Positions 1-6,381 of a stretch of DNA of 9,788 nucleotides are shown one piece after another. Made by a program: the position numbers and the translations under genes. The DNA comes from Legionellales bacterium UBA4722. GTDB lineage: Bacteria; Pseudomonadota; Gammaproteobacteria; DSM-16500. The stretch is taken from the NCBI GenBank assembly GCA_002404295.1, contig DHJK01000178.1:1-9788 (forward strand), given 5' to 3'. Within the stretch, counting starts at the first letter, position 1, and each line of letters begins with the position of its first letter. The notes under the pieces are model-generated. The model searched no databases and was not told the DNA's origin. It was given only the letters and a program-made list of their open reading frames with translations.

Positions 1-29
1 ATTTAGCGCCAGCGACTAATTAGATAATA

Positions 30-58
30 TTGTGATCTTGCGTAAGCCCATGTACTAT
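30..58 (+). promoter_or_regulatory. Possible promoter for the M28 peptidase operon
   Basis: TTGTGA at 30-35 and TACTAT at 53-58 are separated by 17 nt. Each matches the sigma-70 consensus at four of six positions. This would place the transcript start near 65 and give a leader of about 95 nt before the ATG at 159. The match is modest and AT-rich DNA gives such hits by chance, so this is tentative. Confidence 0.3.
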
Positions 59-158
59 AGACACACTAAAAATCCGAGCCTTGATCATCATTTTCAAAGA
101 GAAAATTTTAGTTCGTGCGGAGAAAGTGTCACTAAACAGATTTCAAAAGGAAAATGAA

Positions 159-1664
159 ATGCTAAAACTAAATAAAAAAACATTCTGCCATATCCTTACA
201 ATACTTTTTTCAGCAAGTATTGCAATACCAGCTTATTCTGATCAATCAATGGATCTGATCGCAACGCGCTCGTCTAGCTATACTCAGCTTAATGATGATC
301 TGAAATATTTAACGCAAGTCATCGGCGGCAGACCCACGGGATCAACTGCTATGGATACTGCAATGCAATGGAGTTTGCAACGATTTATGGCTGCGGGAAT
401 TGATAACGCATATTTAGATGCATATACTGCCGCACTTAATTGGCAGGCTAATATTGAGTTAGGTCAAATGACAATAGCAGATACGAATAAAGTATCTAAA
501 GTACGAATAGCCGCAATGCCATTTTCTGAGTCAACCAGCACGAATGGATTAGAAGCACCTATCTATGCTATCAATTCAACAGATGCAAATGAAATCCTAT
601 TACACGCAGATAAAATAAAAGAGCATTGGTTGCTTGTACCAACCACGCCTATGAATACAATGGAAGATTTATTTAATGAATATTTTCTTACGCCATCTAT
701 TTTGAGCGCTGCACAGAAAGTGGGTGCTATAGGTGTGTTATGGATGTCTAATCGCGCAGGAAGTTTATTGTATAGACACAGTGTAAGCATAGATGGCAAG
801 TTAATCAATCTACCGTGCGCACTCATTGAAAGACAAGAAGCACAGAAAATTATTGAATTACTTAAAACAGACCAACCCGTTCTATTTAAAGCAACTTTAA
901 ATAATAAATTACAAGAAAACCCGCGAAATTATAATGTCATTGCTGAAATAAAAGGGGTTGAAAAGCCTGATGAAATTATTGTCTTAGGTGCGCATCTTGA
1001 TAGCTGGGATCTCGGTCAAGGCGCTCAAGATAATGGTTGCAATGTTGCATTAGTTATTGAAGCTGCAAGAAATATGATGGCAATGGCGCGCCTCGGCCAA
1101 CATCCACGTCGAACTATTCGATTTGTTCTCTATAGCGGAGAAGAGTTGGGTTTGTATGGTTCTACGTTTGATGTGATTAATCACATCAATGAACTAGATA
1201 AAATTAAGGCTGTTGTTATCCTTGATATAGGATCTGGTAAAATATCTGGTTTCTCATTAGGTGGGCGCTCAGACCTGCTTGCTATAACGGATGAGTCGCT
1301 TGCTCCCATTAATAAATTAGGACCCTTTACTCAAACTACAGATGCGTTTATTGGCACTGATAATTATACTTATTTATTAGAAGGCATACCCACTTTGGTC
1401 GCTAATCAAGATGTCAGTCATTATCTTCCTTCTTATCATGCTGAGAATGATAGATTTGAAAATGTCGATCTAGAACAACTTAAATTAAACACGACTATTA
1501 CTTCGGTATTAATTTGGAATTTAGCCAACACAAAACAAGACTTACCATCTAGACAAAGCTCCAATGAAGTGCGTGAATTGCTTGCTACTACAGGATTGCA
1601 ACAACAAATGGAAACTTTCAATCTTTGGGGTAAGTTTTTAGAATTAGAAAAAATGGGTCGTTAA
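159..1664 (+). CDS. Secreted M28 family zinc peptidase, carboxypeptidase Q-like
   Basis: This is a predicted exported metallopeptidase of 501 residues that should remove amino acids from peptides or dipeptides outside the inner membrane. Residues 1-27 form a signal peptide: a Lys-rich start, a hydrophobic core, and a likely cut after IPAYS. A PA-like insert lies around residues 145-235 and the catalytic M28 domain around 250-480. The zinc site reads as H279 (in HLDSWD, with D281), bridging D291 (QDNG), the E328-E329 pair (GEELG), D356 (LDIG) and H427 (YHAEND). The HLDSWDxGQGAxD block is characteristic of human plasma glutamate carboxypeptidase (CPQ) and its bacterial relatives. I chose ATG 159 because AAAGG at 146-150 lies 8 nt upstream and the signal peptide begins there. 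A longer reading from TTG 81 would put 26 polar residues ahead of the signal peptide. The next gene follows after 15 nt and is probably co-transcribed. The exact substrate is unknown. Confidence 0.9.
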   Translation: MLKLNKKTFCHILTILFSASIAIPAYSDQSMDLIATRSSSYTQLNDDLKYLTQVIGGRPTGSTAMDTAMQWSLQRFMAAGIDNAYLDAYTAALNWQANIELGQMTIADTNKVSKVRIAAMPFSESTSTNGLEAPIYAINSTDANEILLHADKIKEHWLLVPTTPMNTMEDLFNEYFLTPSILSAAQKVGAIGVLWMSNRAGSLLYRHSVSIDGKLINLPCALIERQEAQKIIELLKTDQPVLFKATLNNKLQENPRNYNVIAEIKGVEKPDEIIVLGAHLDSWDLGQGAQDNGCNVALVIEAARNMMAMARLGQHPRRTIRFVLYSGEELGLYGSTFDVINHINELDKIKAVVILDIGSGKISGFSLGGRSDLLAITDESLAPINKLGPFTQTTDAFIGTDNYTYLLEGIPTLVANQDVSHYLPSYHAENDRFENVDLEQLKLNTTITSVLIWNLANTKQDLPSRQSSNEVRELLATTGLQQQMETFNLWGKFLELEKMGR

Positions 1665-1679
1665 TTTAGAGGAAATCGT

Positions 1680-2021
1680 ATGTTTGCTGTCATTTATCAA
1701 TTTAAGTTAAGGCCACACCAAGAATCTATATATAAAGAATGCTGGGATAAAATTGTTAATTATTTTTTAGAAAAACGAGGCGCAATGGGTTCCTGTTTGC
1801 ATAAAGGAGAAAATAATCTTTGGGTAGCTTATTCACGTTGGCCTGATAAAAAAACTCGCGATGCTTCTTGGCCTAGTGAGGATGCACCAAACAATGAACT
1901 ACCGGATGATATTAGAGATGCCATTCTAAAAATACAAGCCATCAAGGAAGAAAACAACGATTTAGAACAATACGATGAAATTTGTTTAGATGTGGTCAAC
2001 GATATGATGCTCGGCAAATAA
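1680..2021 (+). CDS. Small ABM-like (antibiotic biosynthesis monooxygenase fold) protein
   Basis: This is a 113-residue cytoplasmic protein without a signal peptide. The opening MFAVIYQFKLRP, the following amphipathic helix (about 13-33), the strand ending in GSCLHKG (about 37-43) and NLWVAYSRWPD (about 46-56) fit the dimeric alpha/beta barrel of the ABM superfamily. That superfamily includes quinone or heme oxygenases as well as many members with no known enzyme activity. The C-terminal third (from about residue 62) is acidic and helical and looks less like the core fold. AGAGGA at 1668-1673 lies 6 nt from the ATG. It follows the M28 peptidase by 15 nt, so the two are probably an operon, although no functional link is evident. 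The family call rests on fold-level pattern recognition and no reaction should be assigned. Confidence 0.7.
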   Translation: MFAVIYQFKLRPHQESIYKECWDKIVNYFLEKRGAMGSCLHKGENNLWVAYSRWPDKKTRDASWPSEDAPNNELPDDIRDAILKIQAIKEENNDLEQYDEICLDVVNDMMLGK

Positions 2022-2056
2022 TATAACTCAGCAATTAAGGCGAGTCTGCTTAGTGT

Positions 2057-2476
2057 CTAATTTTTGGATGCTTTATAATAGGCTTCCTTTAAATTCTCTG
2101 GCTCATTCAGTTCATTATAATCAAGAAGAATTTCGTCCCCAGCTTTAATAGCGCGGATTGTGATAAAACCATCTGTATTTTTTCCGATATTAGGATCACT
2201 AGAATGATTGATATACCATCCTATCCCCATGCAATCAAACCGTTCTGGACACAAACATTCATCATCATTAACAAAAATACAATATTTAAGGAAATCAGCG
2301 GGAATGTCCTTGATTTTTATTTTTCTTTTTCTTGAAGAGGGTTTCCCAGAAAAAAGAGGTGTTTTTGCAGGCATATCGTGCGTTAAAAATACACCTACGC
2401 CACCAAGAATAGAAGGCTTTAAAACAAATGAAAATTCAGTCCACGTTGTTTGTAATTTATCACGATTTAAAATCAT
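2057..2476 (-). CDS. Compact SET-domain protein (putative protein lysine methyltransferase)
   Basis: This is a 139-residue protein consisting almost entirely of a SET domain, the fold that transfers methyl from SAM to protein lysines. The motifs appear in the expected order: GVGVF at 26-30 (N-terminal SAM-contact strand), NHSSDPN at 90-96 (the N-H-S-x-x-P-N signature, part of the pseudoknot), and GDEILLDY at 113-120 with the conserved catalytic tyrosine Y120. A basic stretch (SSRKRKIKIKD, 47-57) lies in the insert region. The C-terminal tail is short and Glu-rich and lacks the post-SET cysteines, so a post-SET zinc site is absent. There is no signal peptide. The only Shine-Dalgarno candidate (AGGA) is about 13 nt from the ATG, and an in-frame TAG lies just upstream. 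The gene comes 20 nt after a 22-codon ORF and may depend on it for translation. The substrate is unknown and could be bacterial or, if the protein is exported, a host protein. Confidence 0.8.
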   Translation of the reverse strand: MILNRDKLQTTWTEFSFVLKPSILGGVGVFLTHDMPAKTPLFSGKPSSRKRKIKIKDIPADFLKYCIFVNDDECLCPERFDCMGIGWYINHSSDPNIGKNTDGFITIRAIKAGDEILLDYNELNEPENLKEAYYKASKN

Positions 2477-2496
2477 ATTAATATTATCATCCTAGT

Positions 2497-2565
2497 CTAG
2501 TTAAAAAGATACAGAGTGTCGGTTGCTGTTAAAAACAAAATTAAAGAAGGATAATCAGGTAACAT
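2497..2565 (-). CDS. 22-codon small ORF with near-ideal Shine-Dalgarno
   Basis: On the minus strand, ATG 2565-2563 is preceded by TAAGGAGG (2578-2571), an 8-nt perfect complement to the usual 16S rRNA 3' end, with 5 nt before the ATG. The reading frame runs 22 codons to a TAG at 2499-2497 and begins MLPDYPSLILFLTATDTL, a hydrophobic peptide. The Shine-Dalgarno begins with the TAA stop of the upstream 69-codon ORF, so ribosomes could re-initiate directly. The stop lies 20 nt before the SET gene ATG. It may be a small membrane peptide, a leader peptide coupling translation into the SET gene, or a truncated remnant of a larger gene that kept its initiation site. I do not recognise the peptide. 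Confidence 0.45.
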   Translation of the reverse strand: MLPDYPSLILFLTATDTLYLFN

Positions 2566-2575
2566 AATCTCCTCC

Positions 2576-2785
2576 TTATTTAATAAAACATTCAAATATT
2601 ATTGAAGCTGGTTTCATTGTTTTAGGATTATTCGGCTCATAAATTTTAATATCTTTGAATCGATTGTTATTCAACAACTCATGCCAACTTTCAATTTCAT
2701 TGCCTAGTATTGCTTTTATCCATGGTACGGCATTGATATTCCACGAACAAATTATTTTAATATCATCTAGTTCAGATATAGTCAT
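2576..2785 (-). pseudogene. Probable internally deleted class I SAM methyltransferase (69 codons left)
   Basis: The ORF is open and has a good ribosome site (AGGAG, 9 nt before the ATG), but its 69 residues read like the two ends of a longer protein. Residues 8-33 (DIKIICSWNINAVPWIKAI, then GNEIES) resemble the start of a class I SAM methyltransferase family whose members, as I recall, begin with W-N-x-N-A-x-x-W-x-x-A-I-x-x-x-x-I-x-S-R. Residues 33-69 (SWHELLNNNRFKDIKIYEP, then KPASIIF) resemble the C-terminus of the same family, which ends in W-x-x-L-L-x-x-x-G-F, EP-x-x-P-x-T-x-KPAS-x-I-F. The central SAM-binding Rossmann core, about 150 residues including the D-x-G-x-G motif, is missing. 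An in-frame internal deletion near residue 33 explains this. Enzymatic activity is not expected. It lies 39 nt downstream of the MFS gene and is probably still transcribed with it. The alternative is a genuine unrelated small protein. Confidence 0.55.
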
Positions 2786-2824
2786 CTTACTGTGCTCCTG
2801 CTACTTCACTACTAAAAATTAAAT

Positions 2825-4117
2825 CTAAACCATGGCCTGTTCTCGCGCAAGATCAATTTGCTTTGCCGGCAACATTTTTTTATGTAACAGAAATATAGAA
2901 GGAAAAGCTAAAATGACAAGAGCCATAATAATAAATGCGGGCATCAGTTTAACTCCTGTTATGGAAATAAGGAATACAAGCAAAAGCGGCATCGTCCCTG
3001 CAAACAAGCTAAAACCAAAATTATAACAGACGCCAATCCCACTATATCGTATGGATGTTGGAAAAAGTTCGATTAATAAAGTGGGAAGAGATCCCATGAT
3101 AGAGCCGATCAGAGGCGCAAACATTAGCAGCCCCAATAAAATAAGTAAAAGATGATGGCTTGATATGAGCATAAATAAAGGATAAGCCAATATAAAAATA
3201 GCAATTGACCCTATTTCTAAAACTAGCAAAGCATTAAATCTATCTATTACAGAACCTACCACTAAACAACTTAAACTGTAGGCACAAATAGAAATTGAAT
3301 TTAACCAGAGAGCTATATCAGGCTTTATCCCAAGATAATGCGACATATAAGTTGCCATAAAAAGAGATGTCATTGTAGTGATCCCAGCAGCAAGTCCTGC
3401 TATCGCAAATCCAAGGCTGATTGAGCGAAAGTGGGTGCGCACTAACGTTTTTAATGGCCAACGTTCAGGCTTACTCATGCTAAGGTATTTTTGAAATTCC
3501 GGTGTTTCGTGAGTGCGCCGCCTAATATAAACACCTACAATTGCAAGGAGTGCGCCCATTATAAAAGGAATTCTCCAACCCCAGCTCAACATAGCGGATG
3601 AAGACAAAGAAGAAATGAGTGTAGCAACTAATATGCTAGCCATCACAGCTCCCATATTCATCCCAAACAAAAGATAGCACGTAATGATGCCTCGTTGTTT
3701 CGATTTAAAATGCTCGCTAATAAAACAAATAGCACCTGGAATATCACCACCCATTGCAAAACCCTGAGCAAAGCGAAATAAGACGAGTAAAATCGGAGCT
3801 GCAACTCCAACCATGGCATAAGTAGGTAGACAGCTTATAAAAAATGTAGGGATTGCCATAGAAAATAACGAAAAAATCAAAGTACGAACACGACCAATAC
3901 GATCGCCAAAATGCCCGTAAATAATTCCTCCTAATGGGCGCGCAAGATATCCAGCGGCAAATCCACCCAATGTCGCTAACAGTGCTATGCCATTATTTTT
4001 ATGGGGGAAAAAAACAGAGGCAAGAATGGGCGAAAGAAATAAGTAAATAACAAAATCAAAAAGCTCAAGTCCTACACCCATTGCAGTAGATATAATGATG
4101 TGCTTTTTAATAGGCAT
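2825..4117 (-). CDS. MFS transporter, metabolite:H+ symporter (MHS, ProP/KgtP/ShiA-like) family
   Basis: This is a 430-residue inner-membrane carrier with about 12 hydrophobic segments, full length for the MHS family of proton-coupled organic acid and compatible-solute importers. Family motifs are clear: ARPLGG at 59-64, the loop 2-3 motif A GHFGDRIGRVR at 68-78, RFAQGFAMGGDIPGA at 115-129 (with Asp where E. coli relatives usually have Glu), SWGWRIPF at 178-185, and RRRTHETPEF at 199-208 in the central loop. D21 in the first helix (GLELFDF) also fits the family. The start at 4117 has AAGG 7 nt upstream. The substrate cannot be read from sequence; family members carry proline/betaine, 2-oxoglutarate, citrate or shikimate. 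It is the first gene of a minus-strand unit continuing into the methyltransferase remnant, the 22-codon ORF and the SET gene. It is transcribed away from the alpha/beta hydrolase. Confidence 0.92.
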   Translation of the reverse strand: MPIKKHIIISTAMGVGLELFDFVIYLFLSPILASVFFPHKNNGIALLATLGGFAAGYLARPLGGIIYGHFGDRIGRVRTLIFSLFSMAIPTFFISCLPTYAMVGVAAPILLVLFRFAQGFAMGGDIPGAICFISEHFKSKQRGIITCYLLFGMNMGAVMASILVATLISSLSSSAMLSWGWRIPFIMGALLAIVGVYIRRRTHETPEFQKYLSMSKPERWPLKTLVRTHFRSISLGFAIAGLAAGITTMTSLFMATYMSHYLGIKPDIALWLNSISICAYSLSCLVVGSVIDRFNALLVLEIGSIAIFILAYPLFMLISSHHLLLILLGLLMFAPLIGSIMGSLPTLLIELFPTSIRYSGIGVCYNFGFSLFAGTMPLLLVFLISITGVKLMPAFIIMALVILAFPSIFLLHKKMLPAKQIDLAREQAMV

Positions 4118-4214
4118 CTATAAACCTTAACCAAATATGCAATATTCGAAGGCCATTATAAATATTTTCATCTACTTTGTCATGAGGGGCGTGAATAATG
4201 ATATGAATACGCAT
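4107..4214 (-). other. 35-codon ORF of uncertain status overlapping the MFS promoter and start
   Basis: A minus-strand ORF begins at ATG 4214 (MRIHIIIHAPHDKVDENIY, then NGLRIL) and ends at a TAA that lies 11 nt inside the MFS gene, in another frame. Its composition looks protein-like. The H-x-P-x-D-x-x-D pattern at residues 8-15 resembles the C-terminal zinc-ligand region of many M28 peptidases, so it may be a fragment of a lost gene. There is no convincing Shine-Dalgarno, and it spans the MFS -10 and -35 boxes, so the MFS promoter cannot transcribe it whole. It may be chance. Confidence 0.2.
4155..4183 (-). promoter_or_regulatory. Strong sigma-70-type promoter for the MFS operon
   Basis: On the minus strand, ATGACA (4183-4178) and a perfect TATAAT (4160-4155) are separated by 17 nt. 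This predicts transcription from about 4148 and a leader of about 30 nt before the MFS ATG at 4117. It is among the best promoter matches in the window. Confidence 0.65.
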
Positions 4215-4233
4215 AAATTATCCCGTGAATAAT
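4191..4233 (+). repeat. Direct repeat GTGAATAAT in the divergent promoter region
   Basis: The 9-mer GTGAATAAT occurs at 4191-4199 and again at 4225-4233, 34 nt apart (roughly three helical turns). It lies just upstream of the MFS -35 box and about 40 nt upstream of the proposed hydrolase promoter. The position suits an activator or repressor pair, but the motif is AT-rich and no regulator is identified. Confidence 0.3.
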
Positions 4234-4271
4234 ATTAATTTGTTGTAATTTCAGATACACATAGCCAATAG

Positions 4272-4300
4272 TTGATTATGTCAAAGCTAAAGATTAAGAT
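4272..4300 (+). promoter_or_regulatory. Probable promoter for the hydrolase-kinase unit
   Basis: TTGATT at 4272-4277 and TAAGAT at 4295-4300 are spaced by 17 nt, each matching consensus at four positions. The predicted transcript start near 4307 gives a leader of about 30 nt before the GTG at 4339, a usual length. Confidence 0.4.
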
Positions 4301-4338
4301 ACCTTCAAAATTATACACTTAATCACATGGAGACAACA

Positions 4339-5253
4339 GTGACTACTAATAAAACGCACCAATCTGAAGTAATGATTAAAGTTGATGAGCTAGAGTTCTG
4401 GTCAGAAAGTTTCGGCAGTAAAGAAAATTCACCTATTATTTTAATCATGGGCTCCGGCGGTCAAGGCATACTCTGGCCAACTGAGTTTTGTGAAGAACTT
4501 GCTCAGCATGACTATTTTGTTATCCGTTATGATAACAGGGATACGGGTCTCTCGACTTCATTCAATTTTGAAACTCATCCTTATACTTTATTAGACATGA
4601 CAAACGATGTGGTGAGCATTATGGATTATTATCATCTTCAAAATGCGCATGTAGTAGGTGGATCAATGGGTGGCAATATCGCCATGCTATTGGGTGCGCA
4701 CTTTCCCGAACGTGTTCGTTCGTTAACATTAATGGTCACAACAACGGACATGCGTCCTGCTCTTGATGCATTTCAAGGGATCGCCTCTAACCATACGTTG
4801 CCAGCACCTGAACCTCGTGTGTTAAACGCTGTGAAAGAATCTGTTAACAACATACCCGAGTCAATGGAAGAAAAAGTGCAATTATTTATTCGGAACGCCA
4901 AAGTAAATAGCGGCAGTATTCCTACCGATGAAGTACTGTGTCGTGAATTGGCCTTATTGGTATTTCAGCGTATGAAAAATCCAGAAGGTACAAATAACCA
5001 TCTAAAAGCAACGATGGCATCTTATGATTTATATGCAGCTGCACTTAGTCAAATTACCGCACCGACTCATATCATTCATGGCGCTGAAGATCCCATTTTT
5101 CCATTAGCGCATGGCAAAGCCATACAAGCAGCCATCAGAGGCTCAACACTTTTTGTCATGCCAGGCTTGGGTCACAGCTTTGCGAATAAACAATTTTTTC
5201 AACCTACTATCATGAATATTATTTCATGTGCAAAACTGCTGACAGTGAATTGA
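4339..5253 (+). CDS. Alpha/beta hydrolase (RdmC/aclacinomycin methylesterase-like)
   Basis: This is a cytoplasmic serine hydrolase of 304 residues with the full alpha/beta hydrolase triad. The nucleophile is S109 in the elbow GGSMGG, the acid is D251 (HGAEDPIFP) and the base is H279 (GLGHSF). The oxyanion-hole segment LIMGSGGQG lies at about 37-45, and RYDNRDTGLS at about 64-73 is characteristic of the group that includes RdmC-type methylesterases and many uncharacterised ester or amide hydrolases. I place the start at GTG 4339: GGAG at 4329-4332 sits 6 nt before it, whereas the ATG at 4327 (four codons earlier) overlaps that Shine-Dalgarno and has none of its own. The APH(9)-like gene follows after 46 nt and may be co-transcribed, although TTGATA (5250-5255) with TAATAT (5271-5276) could be a weak internal promoter. 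The natural substrate is unknown. Confidence 0.88.
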   Translation: MTTNKTHQSEVMIKVDELEFWSESFGSKENSPIILIMGSGGQGILWPTEFCEELAQHDYFVIRYDNRDTGLSTSFNFETHPYTLLDMTNDVVSIMDYYHLQNAHVVGGSMGGNIAMLLGAHFPERVRSLTLMVTTTDMRPALDAFQGIASNHTLPAPEPRVLNAVKESVNNIPESMEEKVQLFIRNAKVNSGSIPTDEVLCRELALLVFQRMKNPEGTNNHLKATMASYDLYAAALSQITAPTHIIHGAEDPIFPLAHGKAIQAAIRGSTLFVMPGLGHSFANKQFFQPTIMNIISCAKLLTVN

Positions 5254-5299
5254 TACATAAAATTAATGAATAATATTCTTAACTGAGCGCACTTCTAAC

Positions 5300-6307
5300 A
5301 TGATAGAAAAACAACCCATTTCAGATAAACGCATTATTGATTGTCTCATCTCAGATTATGGTATTGAAGTCACTACGCTTACATTCCTACCGCTGGGTGC
5401 AGACATAGATGCTTCCGTTTATAAAGCTGATACGCGAAACCAATTATCTTATTTCGTAAAGCTAAAACGTGGCCATGGCCATGACATTAGCACTTTTATA
5501 ATATCGCTGTTACATGATGCAGGCATTCAACAAATTATTCTTCCTCTCGAAACAAAAAGCGGTCAAACCTCACAGCAACTTGATAACTTTACTCTGATTG
5601 TGTACCCATTTGTCGAGGGGCGGGATGGATTTTGCCATGATCTGACAGATGATCAATGGATTATGTTCGGCAAAGTGATGAGGCAAGTTCACGATATTGA
5701 TGTTCCACCACAAGTCCAATCAATGATTCGGCGGGAAGTGTATTCGCCAAAATGGCGTGAAGCTGTTCGGTCACTCTATACCTATATCGAATCTGAACCA
5801 AGCAGTGATGAAGTTGCCTTGAAATTAGTGACGTTTATGAAGAAGCACATGGCTTCAATTCACCAATTAGTAGATCAAGCTGAACAGTTGAGTCACAAAA
5901 TCAAAGATCAATTACATAAGTTCGTGCTATGTCATTCTGATATTCATGGCGGAAATGTATTAATTAATGGAAAAGATACTTTTTATATAGTGGATTGGGA
6001 TGAGCCTATTATGGCGCCTAAGGAACGCGATCTTATGTTTATTGGCGGAGGCGTTGCAAATGTTTGGAATCAGTCACACGAGGAAGCATTATTCTATAAA
6101 GGCTATGGAGAGACTGAGATCAACATGACACTCCTAGCCTATTATCGACATGAGCGAATCGTAGAAGATATAGCCCTAATCTGTCAGCAGTTACTCTTAA
6201 CTACAACAGGCGGTCAGAACCGGATTGAGTCTTACAAACATTTTGTTGATCAGTTTGAACCTCAAGGTGTAGTAGATATAGCATTTAAAACAGGCGATAA
6301 AATTTAG
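5300..6307 (+). CDS. aph(9)-like: APH(9)-like aminoglycoside (spectinomycin) phosphotransferase
   Basis: This is a 335-residue cytoplasmic kinase of the APH/choline kinase fold that should transfer the ATP gamma-phosphate to a small-molecule hydroxyl. The N-lobe carries the ATP-binding lysine region (YFVKLKRGHGHD, about 51-62). The catalytic Brenner motif is HSDIHGGNV, with catalytic base D214 and N219. The metal-binding motif is IVDWDEP, with D232. Further blocks YSPKWREAVRS (about 149-159), APKERDLMFIGGG (about 239-251) and YYRHERIVEDIA (about 281-292) closely match, as I recall it, APH(9)-Ia of Legionella pneumophila, the spectinomycin 9-O-phosphotransferase of about 331 residues. Length and motif order agree along the whole protein. 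The Shine-Dalgarno is weak (GAG, about 12 nt before the ATG), which suggests low expression or coupling to the hydrolase upstream. Whether it confers resistance or has another physiological substrate is not shown by sequence. Confidence 0.9.
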   Translation: MIEKQPISDKRIIDCLISDYGIEVTTLTFLPLGADIDASVYKADTRNQLSYFVKLKRGHGHDISTFIISLLHDAGIQQIILPLETKSGQTSQQLDNFTLIVYPFVEGRDGFCHDLTDDQWIMFGKVMRQVHDIDVPPQVQSMIRREVYSPKWREAVRSLYTYIESEPSSDEVALKLVTFMKKHMASIHQLVDQAEQLSHKIKDQLHKFVLCHSDIHGGNVLINGKDTFYIVDWDEPIMAPKERDLMFIGGGVANVWNQSHEEALFYKGYGETEINMTLLAYYRHERIVEDIALICQQLLLTTTGGQNRIESYKHFVDQFEPQGVVDIAFKTGDKI

Positions 6308-6326
6308 ATAGTACCGAGCATAAATA

Positions 6327-6355
6327 TTTACAGCTGATAGTTAGTCTGGTATTAT
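6327..6355 (+). promoter_or_regulatory. Strong promoter with extended -10 for the serine hydrolase
   Basis: TTTACA at 6327-6332 and TATTAT at 6350-6355 are 17 nt apart, each matching the sigma-70 consensus at five of six positions. A TGG at 6347-6349 adds the extended -10 TGn element. The start would be near 6362, giving a short leader of about 20 nt that contains the GGAG ribosome site. The gene is therefore probably independent of the kinase upstream. Confidence 0.65.
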
Positions 6356-6381
6356 TGTTGCTCAATTCCTGGAGATATTAA

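Noticed and set aside
81..158. Longer reading of the M28 gene from TTG 81
   Set aside because: It would place 26 charged residues before a clear signal peptide; ATG 159 has a ribosome site at the right distance.
563..826. Minus-strand open frame of 87 codons inside the M28 gene
   Set aside because: It lies antisense to a well-supported gene, has no recognisable motif, and is best explained as a shadow frame.
2026..2054. ACTCAGCA/TGCTTAGT imperfect stem-loop between the convergent ABM-like and SET genes
   Set aside because: Seven pairs with one mismatch and a 13-nt loop, with the only T tract 6 nt further on; too weak to call a terminator.
2208..2495. Plus-strand 95-codon frame antisense to the SET gene
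   Set aside because: The SET motifs on the minus strand account for this DNA; the antisense frame has no recognisable features.
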